Assembly: GCF_016734765.1 (NCBI RefSeq)
Contig: NZ_JAERQE010000040.1
Location: 1-39,791 of the forward strand
DNA length: 39,791 nucleotides
Source of the DNA: Microvirga soli
GTDB taxonomy: Bacteria > Pseudomonadota > Alphaproteobacteria > Rhizobiales > Beijerinckiaceae
Direction of reading: 5' to 3'
A program made the translations under genes and the position numbers. Positions 25,772 through 33,915 of this stretch are shown here, in pieces. A model generated the notes under the pieces. That model saw nothing but the letters and a program-made list of their open reading frames with translations. It was not told where the DNA came from and made no database searches. Position 1 is the stretch's first letter. Each line of letters begins with the position of its first letter.

Positions 25772-27360
25772 GCTTCGACCGCTCTGCCTTTCAGCGCGAA
25801 CAGCCCGCGCGGACGCCTTTGAATAAAGACGATGATGGCGATGAGCAGGGCAATCTTGCCGAGGACCGCTCCCGCATGAGGTTCAAGCATCTTGTTCGCA
25901 ATGCCGAGCGTCATCGCGCCCACCAGCGTGCCCCACAGGTTTCCGACGCCGCCGAACACGACCACCATGAAGCTATCGATGATGTAGCTCTGCCCGAGAT
26001 TGGGACTGACATTGTCGATCTGGGAGAGCGCGACGCCGGCAATGCCAGCCACGCCCGATCCAAGCCCGAATGCCAGCGCGTCGATGCGGCTGGTCCTGAT
26101 GCCCATGGAGCCCGCCATGCGCCGGTTCTGCGTGACGGCCCGCACGTAGAGTCCGAGCGAGGTGTAGCGCAGCACGAGGAGCAGGATCGCAAAGACGGAG
26201 AAGGCAAAGAGCACGATGGCGATGCGATTATAGGTCAGGCTCATCGCCCCGATGTCCAGCGCGCCGCTCATCCAGGCGGGTGTTCCGACCTCGCGGTTGG
26301 TGGGACCGAAGATCGTGCGCACGCCCTGCTGCAGGATCAGCGATATTCCCCACGTGGCGAGCAGGGTTTCCAGAGGGCGCCCATAAAGGAACCGGATGAC
26401 CGCCCTCTCAATGAGAACGCCGACTGAACCCGCAACCAGGAAGGCAAGTGGCAGCGCGATGAGGAGCGAGGCTCCGAACAGACCAGGAAAATAGGAGCGG
26501 ATGACTTCCTGCACCATGAATGTGGTGTAGGCGCCGAGCATCACCATCTCGCCATGAGCCATGTTGATGACGCCCATGGTGCCGAACGTGATGGCAAGGC
26601 CGATGGCAGCCAGCAGCAGGACGGATCCGAGGGAGATGCCGTACCAGACGTTCTGGAACGCCTGCCAGAACGCAAGGCGGGCCCGAATACCCTCGGCAGC
26701 TTTTCCTGCGGCCGACATAACTTCAAGCGGTGCGTGGGACGGCAGGTTGGAGAGGAGAGCGAGAGCTTCCTGATCACCCCGATCCCTCAGGGTTTCGACG
26801 GCGGCGAGCTTCTGCGTGTGCAGGGCATCCTGCTTGCTCAGGAGGATGGCGGCACGGGCAGTCTCCAAAGCATTCCTGACAGGGACATGGCCCTCCTGCG
26901 CAATGGCTTTCTCGAGCGCGGGCAAGGCCGCCTCATCCCGGGAGCGGAACACGGCGCGTGCGGCTTCCAGGCGCCTCGCGGCATCGGGACTGAGCAATGT
27001 CAGGCTGCCGAGCGCAGCCTCGATAGCGCGACGCACCCGGTTATTGACCCGGACCGACTTCAGCTCACCAGTCGGATTGCCCCATGTCTGACCTGTGGCC
27101 GCATTGATGAGGTCTCCGGAGGTTCGGCGAACGAAGACGTGTTCCAACCCGACGAGGAGCCGCCCGTCACGCAGGGCTTCGACGACATCCACGGCCAAGG
27201 GATTGCCACTGACGGCAACGGCAGCGATTGCGGCGTCCGTATCCGCATAGCTGTCATTGGTGAACTTAAGCAGAGCTTCTTCATAAGGTCCCGCCAAGGC
27301 AGCAGAGGCCATGCCGAGCAGCAGAACGAAGGCCTGCAGGAAGTTGCGCAAAACAATCAT
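25768..27360 (-). CDS. urtB: Urea ABC importer permease UrtB
   Basis: A 530-residue LivH-like permease with the long N-terminal extension usual for UrtB. After a signal segment (MIVLRNFLQAFVLLLGMASA) come about 210 mostly helical residues, presumably periplasmic, then a membrane domain from about VWYGISLGSVLLLAAIGLAI with GVINMAHGEMVMLGAYTTF. I prefer the ATG at 27360, where the signal segment begins. An ATG at 27411 would add 17 residues encoded by the urtA-urtB hairpin and has no better ribosome site. The site upstream of 27360 is weak, so UrtB translation may be low relative to UrtA. Confidence 0.93.
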   Translation of the reverse strand: MIVLRNFLQAFVLLLGMASAALAGPYEEALLKFTNDSYADTDAAIAAVAVSGNPLAVDVVEALRDGRLLVGLEHVFVRRTSGDLINAATGQTWGNPTGELKSVRVNNRVRRAIEAALGSLTLLSPDAARRLEAARAVFRSRDEAALPALEKAIAQEGHVPVRNALETARAAILLSKQDALHTQKLAAVETLRDRGDQEALALLSNLPSHAPLEVMSAAGKAAEGIRARLAFWQAFQNVWYGISLGSVLLLAAIGLAITFGTMGVINMAHGEMVMLGAYTTFMVQEVIRSYFPGLFGASLLIALPLAFLVAGSVGVLIERAVIRFLYGRPLETLLATWGISLILQQGVRTIFGPTNREVGTPAWMSGALDIGAMSLTYNRIAIVLFAFSVFAILLLVLRYTSLGLYVRAVTQNRRMAGSMGIRTSRIDALAFGLGSGVAGIAGVALSQIDNVSPNLGQSYIIDSFMVVVFGGVGNLWGTLVGAMTLGIANKMLEPHAGAVLGKIALLIAIIVFIQRRPRGLFALKGRAVEA

Positions 27361-27386
27361 GAAATGAACTTCGTACGGAGGGAGCG

Positions 27387-27410
27387 TGAGGGCGGCGGCT
27401 GCCGCCCTCA
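27387..27410. promoter_or_regulatory. Hairpin between urtA and urtB
   Basis: A perfect 10-bp inverted repeat, TGAGGGCGGC and GCCGCCCTCA with a four-base loop, sits 11 bases after the urtA stop and 26 bases before the preferred urtB start. It has no T run, so it is not a classic terminator. Such hairpins protect the 3' end of a binding-protein message or attenuate downstream expression, giving an excess of the periplasmic protein over the permease. Confidence 0.65.
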
Positions 27411-27421
27411 TCTTCGAATGC

Positions 27422-28711
27422 TTAGGAACCGCACTTCTTCGTCACGGTGTTGTAGTTGCCGCACTTGAGGGTCTGCCAGTCGGCGACCAGATCCTTCGAA
27501 CCATCCAGGTGCTTCGACCAAGCATCGCCCGCCACCAGATCATCCGTTTGCCAGACGGTATCGAACTGGCCATCCTCCTTGATCTCGCCGATCAGCACCG
27601 GCTTGGTGATGTGGTGGTTCGGAAGCATCTCCGAGACGCCGCCGGTGAGGTTCGGCACTTTGATGCCGACGATGGCATCGATCACCTTGTCCGGATCTGT
27701 CGTGCCGGCTTTCTCGACGGCCTTCACCCACATGTTGAAGCCGATCACATGGGCTTCCATCGGATCGTTGGAAACGCGCTTCGGATTTTTGGTGTAAGCC
27801 CTCCACTTCTCGATGAAGGCCTTGTTCTCGGGCGTGTCGACCGACTGGAAGTAATTCCAGGCGGCGAGATGTCCGACGAGAGGCTTTGTGTCGATGCCTG
27901 CAAGTTCCTCTTCGCCGACCGAGAAGGCGACAACCGGAATGTCGGTCGCCTTAACGCCTTGGTTGGCGAGCTCCTTGTAGAATGGCACGTTGGCATCGCC
28001 GTTGATCGTGGAGACGACTGCCGTCTTCTTGCCCGACGAGCCGAACTTCTTGATGTCGGCAACGATCGTCTGCCAGTCGGAATGCCCGAACGGCGTGTAG
28101 CTGATCATGATGTCCTCGGCCTTCACGCCATTGGACTTCAGATAGGCCTCCAGGATCTTGTTGGTGGTGCGGGGATAGACGTAGTCCGTTCCGGCCAGAA
28201 CCCAGCGCTCGACCTTCTCTTCCTTGGCGAGGTAGTCGACAGCCGGAATCGCCTGCTGGTTCGGGGCAGCGCCCGTGTAGAACACGTTCCGCTCGCTCTC
28301 CTCACCCTCGTATTGGACCGGGTAGAACAGGATGCTGTTGAGTTCCTTGAAGACTGGTAGCACCGACTTGCGCGAAACCGACGTCCAGGCACCGAAAACA
28401 GCGGACACCTTGTGCTGACTGACCAATTCACGGGCCTTCTCGGCGAACAGCGGCCAGTTGGAGGCCGGATCGACGACAACCGCCTCAAGCTTCTTGCCGA
28501 GCAGACCGCCTTTCTTGTTCTGCTCCTCCACGAGCATCAGCATGACGTCCTTCAGGGTCGTCTCGCTGATGGCCATCGTACCCGACAATGAGTGGAGAAC
28601 CCCTACCTTGATCGTTTCCTCTGCTTGTGCGGCCTGCGCCGTTGCGCTCGAAACCAGTGCCGCTGCTGCCAGCGCCATCAAGTTTCTCCGCGTCATGTCG
28701 AATATTGACAT
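27422..28711 (-). CDS. urtA: Urea ABC importer substrate-binding protein UrtA
   Basis: A 429-residue periplasmic urea-binding protein. The leader MSIFDMTRRNLMALAAAALV through AQAAQA has a twin-arginine pair and is Tat- or Sec-compatible; the mature protein starts near EETIKVGVLHSLSGTMAIS, the family hallmark. NWPLFAEKARELV, PVQYEGEESE and NVFYTGAAPNQQ are also typical. It is the first gene of the urea operon, 40 bases downstream of the predicted sigma-54 transcription start. Two cysteines near the C-terminus (KCGNYNTVTKKCGS) may form a disulfide. Confidence 0.97.
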   Translation of the reverse strand: MSIFDMTRRNLMALAAAALVSSATAQAAQAEETIKVGVLHSLSGTMAISETTLKDVMLMLVEEQNKKGGLLGKKLEAVVVDPASNWPLFAEKARELVSQHKVSAVFGAWTSVSRKSVLPVFKELNSILFYPVQYEGEESERNVFYTGAAPNQQAIPAVDYLAKEEKVERWVLAGTDYVYPRTTNKILEAYLKSNGVKAEDIMISYTPFGHSDWQTIVADIKKFGSSGKKTAVVSTINGDANVPFYKELANQGVKATDIPVVAFSVGEEELAGIDTKPLVGHLAAWNYFQSVDTPENKAFIEKWRAYTKNPKRVSNDPMEAHVIGFNMWVKAVEKAGTTDPDKVIDAIVGIKVPNLTGGVSEMLPNHHITKPVLIGEIKEDGQFDTVWQTDDLVAGDAWSKHLDGSKDLVADWQTLKCGNYNTVTKKCGS

Positions 28712-28762
28712 AGGTCCTTCTCCCTTGCCTGCCCTGGTTCAGGTGCAGCGAGGGACCACTAT

Positions 28763-28777
28763 GCAAGAAGCATGCCA
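28763..28777 (-). promoter_or_regulatory. Sigma-54 (-24/-12) promoter of the urea operon
   Basis: Read on the minus strand the site is TGGCAT-GCTTC-TTGC, matching the RpoN consensus TGGCAC-N5-TTGC at all but one position, with the required GG-N10-GC spacing. Transcription should begin near 28751, about 40 bases before the urtA ATG. RpoN promoters need an activator such as NtrC; I found no convincing NtrC palindrome, only a half-match GGTGCA at 28742-28747, on the leader side. The rest of the gap (28785-29064, about 280 bases) holds no gene I can support. Confidence 0.75.
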
Positions 28778-28952
28778 TAATCGGTCGAGAGATAACGGCT
28801 TGCGCGGGCAATGACCGGAGAGTTCGGAAGCCTGACAGAATCTGCTTAGAAAAGCGGCGGAAGCTCAAATACGAGGCTTGTGAAGCAATGTTTCAATGTA
28901 GGGCGAAATGTCCGCAACGGGTCGAAGTGTAACGAACAGCAGATGGAATGAA

Positions 28953-28980
28953 GGTCTGCTCGCCGCCTCATAAGCAGACC
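28953..28980. repeat. Inverted repeat in the urtA upstream region
   Basis: Perfect 8-bp arms GGTCTGCT and AGCAGACC with a 12-base loop. It lies between the sigma-54 promoter and the oppositely oriented dehydrogenase gene. It could be a small intergenic repeat, a terminator stem for neither gene, or a regulator site. I cannot assign it. Confidence 0.35.
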
Positions 28981-29064
28981 GAAGCGTTTCTTCAGCCTCG
29001 TGCCAAATCTTGCCCTCAGGACCACCCAACCTAATTGAAGAACTATTCGACAAAGGGATTGCTC

Positions 29065-30036
29065 ATGCACAGCATTGTATTCGAACGGTTCGGCGATCCG
29101 GCCGAGGTGTTGACCCTTGTTGAGCGTGAGCAACCTGCGCCCGGCCCGGGGCAGGCGCTGGTCCGGATGATCCTGTCCCCCATCCACAATCACGACCTCA
29201 TGACCGTGGCTGGCACGTATGGCATCAAGCCGCCGCTGCCGGCGATCGGGGGCACGGAGGCGCTCGGCGTGGTGGAGGAACTCGGCGCCGGGGTCGAGAA
29301 CCTCCAAGTTGGGCAGCGCGTGATCGGCGGTGGCCAGCAGACCTGGGCCGACCATTACTTGGTCGATGCGAGGCACGCACACCCCGTGCCCGATGCTATT
29401 GACGACGAGAGCGCTTGCCAGCTTATCGCTATGCCCCTCAGCGCCAAGATGGTGCTGGCCAACCTTGGCCTTCAGCGCGGCGACTGGCTCGTGCAGAACA
29501 GTGCCAATGGCGCGGTCGGACGCCTTCTGTCGCGCTTTGGCGCGGAAAAGGGCGTCAACGTGCTGAGCCTTGTTCGGCGCGACGCGGCGGTCGCCGAACT
29601 TGCCGCCGCCGGCATCACCAACGTCGTGTCAACCGAGCAGCCCGGCTGGGAAGCGCGCGCCCGCGATCTTGTCGGTGATGGATCGATCCGCGCCGGGCTT
29701 GACTCCGTGGGCGGGGACGGCCCCGCGCAACTTGCTCGCCTGATGGCTGACGGCGGCGAGATCGTCATCTTCGGCGCCCTGAGCGGCCAGCCAATCCGCA
29801 TCGAGCCGTCTGTTGCGATCTTCCAACAGATCACCATTCGGGGTTTCTGGGGTGCCAAGCCGCGCCTCGCACCCGACGTGATCGGCCGTCTGCTCGAGGA
29901 AGTCGTCGCCGAGGCTGCCAGTGGCAAGCTTACGCTCCCGGTCGACGCCGCCTTCCCGCTTGATCGGATCGCCGACGCCGTGCGCGCCAGCACTGAACCC
30001 GGTCGCAACGGCAAGGTTGTCCTACGTGGGCGGTGA
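29065..30036 (+). CDS. Medium-chain dehydrogenase/reductase (2-enoyl reductase-like)
   Basis: A 323-residue NADPH-type oxidoreductase of the MDR superfamily, most like the mitochondrial-type trans-2-enoyl-CoA reductase branch. The N-terminal catalytic domain begins MHSIVFERFGDPAEVLTLVE and has NHDLMTVAGTYG. The cofactor domain has WLVQNSANGAVGRLLSRFGA (the NxANxxVG cofactor loop) and ends AVRASTEPGRNGKVVL. It lacks the zinc-ligand cysteines of alcohol dehydrogenases, so zinc-independent reduction is expected. The ATG at 29065 has AAGGG upstream and fits family N-termini; an ATG at 29035 would add ten residues. The monooxygenase-like gene follows 41 bases later, perhaps as an operon. Substrate unknown. 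Confidence 0.87.
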   Translation: MHSIVFERFGDPAEVLTLVEREQPAPGPGQALVRMILSPIHNHDLMTVAGTYGIKPPLPAIGGTEALGVVEELGAGVENLQVGQRVIGGGQQTWADHYLVDARHAHPVPDAIDDESACQLIAMPLSAKMVLANLGLQRGDWLVQNSANGAVGRLLSRFGAEKGVNVLSLVRRDAAVAELAAAGITNVVSTEQPGWEARARDLVGDGSIRAGLDSVGGDGPAQLARLMADGGEIVIFGALSGQPIRIEPSVAIFQQITIRGFWGAKPRLAPDVIGRLLEEVVAEAASGKLTLPVDAAFPLDRIADAVRASTEPGRNGKVVLRGR

Positions 30037-30077
30037 TCAGGCTTGCAGGAGCAACCAGGAGCCGAGCTTGCGTGCCG

Positions 30078-31201
30078 ATGGACAGCCCCTCAACACCATC
30101 TTCGCCACCGAATGCCGTCGCCTCGGGCATCGCGCTCAAGGTCCAGATCGTTGTCATCGGTGCCGGTCAGGCTGGGCTCTCGGCGGCCTACCATCTCAAG
30201 AGGCTGGGATTGACGCCGCACAGGGGTTTCGTGGTGCTCGACCAGTCTCCAGGACCGGGGGGCGCCTGGCAGAACCGCTGGCCCTCGCTGACCCTGAGCA
30301 CGGTCAACCGCATTCATGACCTGCCGGGGATGCCCTTTTCCGAGGTGATCGGCACGGACAGCCCGGAGGTGCGGGCGAGCGTCGCCGTCCCGGAGTATTT
30401 CGCGGCCTACGAGAAGCGGTTCGAACTGCCGGTCTATCGCCCGGTGACGGTGAGGGTCGTCTGCGACAGGCACGATCACTTCAGGGTCGAGACCGACCGG
30501 ATCCAGGTTTCCGCACGCGGGCTCATCAATGCCACGGGAACTTGGGAGAATCCCTACATTCCCGATGTGCCCGGAGCCGAGCGTTTCAAGGGCAGGCAAC
30601 TGCACACGAAGGATTACCGCACCGCCCAGGAATTCTCGGGCCGGCATGTCATTGTCGTGGGAGCTGGCATCTCGGCAATCCAGTTGCTCGATGAGGTCTC
30701 GCGCGTCACCACGACCACCTGGGTGACCCGAAGGGAGCCCGAGTTCCGGGATGGTCCTTTCGACGAGAAGGTCGGGCGTGCCGCCGTGGCGATTGTGGAG
30801 GACCGGGTGCGCCGCGGCTTGCCGCCCGCGTCCGTTGTCTCGGTGACCGGGATCCCCGTCACCCCCGCCATTGCGGCCATGCGGGCACGTGGGGTGCTGA
30901 CCCGGCGCCCCATGTTCAGCGAAATCACGGAGGACGGGGTTCGCTGGTCAGATGGGACCGCGCTCCGCGCCGACGTGATCCTCTGGTGCACCGGCTTCCG
31001 CAGCTCCCTCGATCACCTGGCACCACTCATGCTGCGCGAGCCCGGAGGAGGCATCGTCATGACCGACGGTTGGCGACGCAGTTCGCGAAGGACCCGAGGG
31101 TGCATCTGGTGGGCTACGGCCCCTCCGCCTCCACCATCGGGGCCAACCGGGCCGGCCGGGCCGCTGCGGAGGAACTCATGGCGTTCCTTGAACTCGGGTG
31201 A
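30078..31201 (+). pseudogene. Flavin-containing monooxygenase-like gene with a C-terminal frameshift
   Basis: The frame from 30078 encodes a COG2072/CzcO-like flavoprotein: FAD site VIGAGQAGLSAAYHLKRLG, Baeyer-Villiger/FMO-like region GGAWQNRWPSLTLSTVNRIH and NADPH site VVGAGISAIQLLDE. At about 31070 the reading shifts: the in-frame text after VMTDG becomes proline- and arginine-rich junk continuing to 31415, while the expected end (LATQFAKDPRVHLVGYGPSA, ANRAGRAAAEELMAFLELG) lies one frame over and stops at 31201. One base is missing near the T pair at 31070-31071. The intact protein would be about 374 residues. It is either a recent pseudogene or a sequencing error. The start is uncertain; an upstream ATG at 30033 overlaps the dehydrogenase stop. 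Confidence 0.8.
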
Positions 31202-31411
31202 GGGTGGACCACCAGGCATCCGCCCGCCCCGCGAGGTCGGCAGCCATTTCGCGCACGAGGGAAGGTCTGAATTGGGTCAACCATTCGCCTTCCGGCCACT
31301 CAACGAACGTCAGCCATTGGGCGCGGAAGCGAACCAAGCGCTTACGTCTCAGGAATGCCAATTGCAGACCATAGGGTTCCCGGCAATCCTCTGGCACAAC
31401 GGGTGGAAAAG
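31202..31411. other. Intergenic stretch with an unassigned small reading frame
   Basis: About 210 bases between the monooxygenase-like gene and the phosphatase operon, whose ends converge here. On the minus strand a 73-codon frame (31176-31397) contains FRAQWLTFVEWPEGEWLTQF. It has low-complexity-free, protein-like composition but no family I recognise and no clear ribosome site. It overlaps the end of the monooxygenase frame. It could be a gene remnant. Confidence 0.25.
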
Positions 31412-32242
31412 TTAGGTAGGGCCAATCAACCTCTCGCGTATTGTCCTCCAGCTTTCCGCATCAGGGGCGCAAATAATGCCCCCTTCGTGGAGCTTAGGTT
31501 GATAAGGCGATCCATCGAAGCATGCAGAGTAGCCGCCGGCTTCCCGATGGAGCAGCCAGCCTGCCGCATGATCCCAAGGCATCAGCTTGGAGTGGACGAG
31601 GAAGTGGCAATGCCCAGCAGCAGCCATCCGGTACTCGTGTGCCGCGCAGCGATAACATGCAACGGCCCCGAAGCCCGCTAGATTCGCCGTAACGGTGGAC
31701 CGCATGGGCCCCCGCATATGGTGCCAGGATGCGCATCCCGACATGTCCCCGATGGCAACCGACGACGCAACCCGGAGGTCATCGCGTCTGCCATCGGGGT
31801 GCTCAATCCAGGCCCCCTCCCCCCGCAGGGCCATCGCGGTGTCGTTGCCAATCGGGTCATGGATCCACCCGGCAACGACCTCTCCTCGCACTATGGCCGC
31901 CACCATCACCCCGAACAACGGTAGGCCCGAGGCGAAATTCTTGGTGCCATCCACCGGATCGATCAGGAAAGCCAATTCCGCGTCCGCGAGTCGGGTCAAC
32001 AGCGACGGGTCATGTTCCGTGGCCTCCTCACCGATCAGGACAGCGTGCGGAAAGATCTGACCTAGCCCCTTGGCGATCATTCGCTCTGCGGCCTCGTCGG
32101 CGTCCGTCACAAGATCCATGGCCGACGACTTCTGCCGAACCTCGTGGGACGACAGGTTTCGGAAGCGGGGCATGATCTCAACCCTCGCGGCTTCGCGGAG
32201 GAATTGATCCACAATTCCGGCATCATCGGTCGAGAACAACAT
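31412..32242 (-). CDS. Inositol-monophosphatase-family phosphatase (first copy)
   Basis: A 276-residue Mg-dependent, Li-sensitive-type phosphatase. Metal ligands: GEEATEH (Glu pair), LIDPVDGTKNF (two Asp) and PWDHAAG (Asp). The family hydrolyses inositol-1-phosphate, sugar phosphates, PAP or histidinol phosphate. It is the last gene of a leftward operon with an organophosphate-type ABC importer. It is only distantly like its neighbour at 32340-33167 and probably has a different substrate, or the two form a heteromeric or sequential pair. A 97-base gap separates them. Confidence 0.9.
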   Translation of the reverse strand: MLFSTDDAGIVDQFLREAARVEIMPRFRNLSSHEVRQKSSAMDLVTDADEAAERMIAKGLGQIFPHAVLIGEEATEHDPSLLTRLADAELAFLIDPVDGTKNFASGLPLFGVMVAAIVRGEVVAGWIHDPIGNDTAMALRGEGAWIEHPDGRRDDLRVASSVAIGDMSGCASWHHMRGPMRSTVTANLAGFGAVACYRCAAHEYRMAAAGHCHFLVHSKLMPWDHAAGWLLHREAGGYSACFDGSPYQPKLHEGGIICAPDAESWRTIRERLIGPT

Positions 32243-32339
32243 GCGGAAGTGCCTTCAAACTTTCCGAGGAGCGCGCAAGGCCCCGCCGCGACAATCTAGG
32301 AGCAGGAGGCGCTGCATCACTCTATTTGTCCACGTAGAG

Positions 32340-33167
32340 TCAGGCGATACCCATCAATCGGACGAGAGATCCCTTCAGACCGGGCGTGCAGCCGAGAACG
32401 ATGTTGCCGTTCCGCAGTCCCGAATGGGCGAGAAAGTCGTTCACCCAGCCGCCCGCCTCCACGATCAGCAGCATTCCGGCCAAGGCATCCCAGGAGTTCA
32501 TGTGCAACTCGCAATAGCCATCGATCCGACCTGCCGCCACATAGGCCAGAGCCAGGGCGCCCGACCCGCCGCGGCGGACGCCGGCCCCTTCTGCCAGGAT
32601 CCGGCCGACGAGATCGACATACTGGCTGAGCGGAAGCCGGGTCGACCAGCCGGCCTCAATGGTCGCGGACTGCATGTCGCCCAGCCCGCTGACCCGGAGC
32701 GGCTCGCCATTCAGGGTCGCACCCCTTCCGCGCTCCGCTGCGAACAGTTCATCCTGCATTGGATCATAAATGATCCCGATCTGGATTTGTCCGTCACGGA
32801 CATAGGCGATGGAGATGCAGAACTGTGAGATCCCGCGTACAAAGTTCGCGGTGCCATCTATCGGATCCACTACCCAGACATTGTCGTCGAACGATCCGCC
32901 CCCCTCCTCACCGAAAAAGGAATCGTCCGGAAAGCTCTCCAGCAATCGGCTGCGCACCAGACCCTCGACCTCGGCATCGACAGCCGAGAGGTAGTCCTGA
33001 TGTCCCTTGAGGTTGATGCCCGTCGCACCGGGGCGTCCGTTGAACCGACGGCGGGCCAGAGCACCCGCCTCGCGCGCCACAGCGCATGCAACAGACAGTC
33101 TCAGGTCAGATTTTTTTGCTGGCGATAAGGTGCGATCCGCGACCCGCGCGGTGCTGAGGGCTGGCAT
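32340..33167 (-). CDS. Inositol-monophosphatase-family phosphatase (second copy, SuhB-like)
   Basis: A 275-residue phosphatase with an intact metal site: FFGEEGGGS, VVDPIDGTANFVRGI and SWDALAGMLL. NLKGHQDYLSAVDAEVE is the typical N-terminal lithium-sensitive motif region. The motifs are closer to SuhB/inositol monophosphatase than those of the downstream copy. It starts 15 bases after the phosphatase gene at 33183-33806, so it is co-transcribed with the importer. Cytoplasmic dephosphorylation of the imported compound is the inferred role. Confidence 0.9.
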   Translation of the reverse strand: MPALSTARVADRTLSPAKKSDLRLSVACAVAREAGALARRRFNGRPGATGINLKGHQDYLSAVDAEVEGLVRSRLLESFPDDSFFGEEGGGSFDDNVWVVDPIDGTANFVRGISQFCISIAYVRDGQIQIGIIYDPMQDELFAAERGRGATLNGEPLRVSGLGDMQSATIEAGWSTRLPLSQYVDLVGRILAEGAGVRRGGSGALALAYVAAGRIDGYCELHMNSWDALAGMLLIVEAGGWVNDFLAHSGLRNGNIVLGCTPGLKGSLVRLMGIA

Positions 33168-33182
33168 GATGGGATATCCTGC

Positions 33183-33806
33183 TTACTGGCTGGAGGAAAC
33201 GAGCTTAGGCGCCGGATGCTTCTCGCTCTCGATATGCTGGATCCAAGCGGCGGCATGGCGTGCAGCCTTGATCAGCATTGGCTTTGGCGTTTCTTCCCAT
33301 TCATTGGGATGAAGCTCACGGGTGACCCGCAAATGATCGATGGCCGCCTCGAGAGTCGGGAAACGGTCGGTCATCTGGATATGGATGTACAAGGCCGCCA
33401 AGATGACGGAGCGGCTGCGTCCGCCCCGGCAATGAAGCAGTACGTTGCCACGGCGGCGGTGAGGATACGTGTGGCGATCGGGCAGCTTCTGATGTAGGGC
33501 GCCGTCTAGCAGATAATAGCCGGCCAGAAGCATCGTGTCCGGATTGCCAGCATCATCGATGAGGCCGAGCTTGTAGTTCCGAACCGGGCCATGCGGCGCA
33601 GCGATTTCCGAGGCCCCAAGTCCGGCCGTGTAGTCGATGTCCAGATTAACGGCACAGTTCACTACAATGGCAATGTCGTTGGTCTTGAGCAACGCTTTGT
33701 CCGACGCAGCATTGGCATCGCCCACAAAGAGCTTTACCCCGAATGGCGGAAGATCCTCGATAATGAGGCTCATAGGAGGACGTGGGTAGTTGAACTGGGT
33801 CGCCAT
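33183..33806 (-). CDS. Dual-specificity/tyrosine-type phosphatase
   Basis: A 207-residue protein with the cysteine-phosphatase loop HCRGGRSRS (CX5R) at about residues 133-141 and upstream DIAIVVNCAVNLD, LGLIDDAGN, as in small DSP-like bacterial phosphatases. These act on phosphotyrosine, or on sugar, inositol or nucleotide phosphates. I chose the ATG at 33806 (MATQFNYPRP), with AGGA about 11 bases upstream. A longer frame exists upstream but runs into the ATPase gene and is not protein-like. It sits between the importer ATPase and two IMPase-type genes, which favours a small organophosphate over a phosphoprotein substrate; this is inference. Confidence 0.85.
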   Translation of the reverse strand: MATQFNYPRPPMSLIIEDLPPFGVKLFVGDANAASDKALLKTNDIAIVVNCAVNLDIDYTAGLGASEIAAPHGPVRNYKLGLIDDAGNPDTMLLAGYYLLDGALHQKLPDRHTYPHRRRGNVLLHCRGGRSRSVILAALYIHIQMTDRFPTLEAAIDHLRVTRELHPNEWEETPKPMLIKAARHAAAWIQHIESEKHPAPKLVSSSQ

Positions 33807-33915
33807 CGAAACTTGTATCCTGAACTTCACGGTTGTTGTGGCGGAACACTCACACATGGCGCGGCCCGCACGGTCGTATGTACTGCCTTGGCCAACCTCC
33901 GGTCGAGGGCCGCCT

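Noticed and set aside
26554..27468. 304-codon open frame antisense to urtB
   Set aside because: Shadow of urtB; no ribosome site and no family resemblance.
28728..28747. NtrC binding site near the sigma-54 promoter
   Set aside because: Only one half (GGTGCA) matches, and it lies downstream of the promoter; enhancer sites normally lie upstream.
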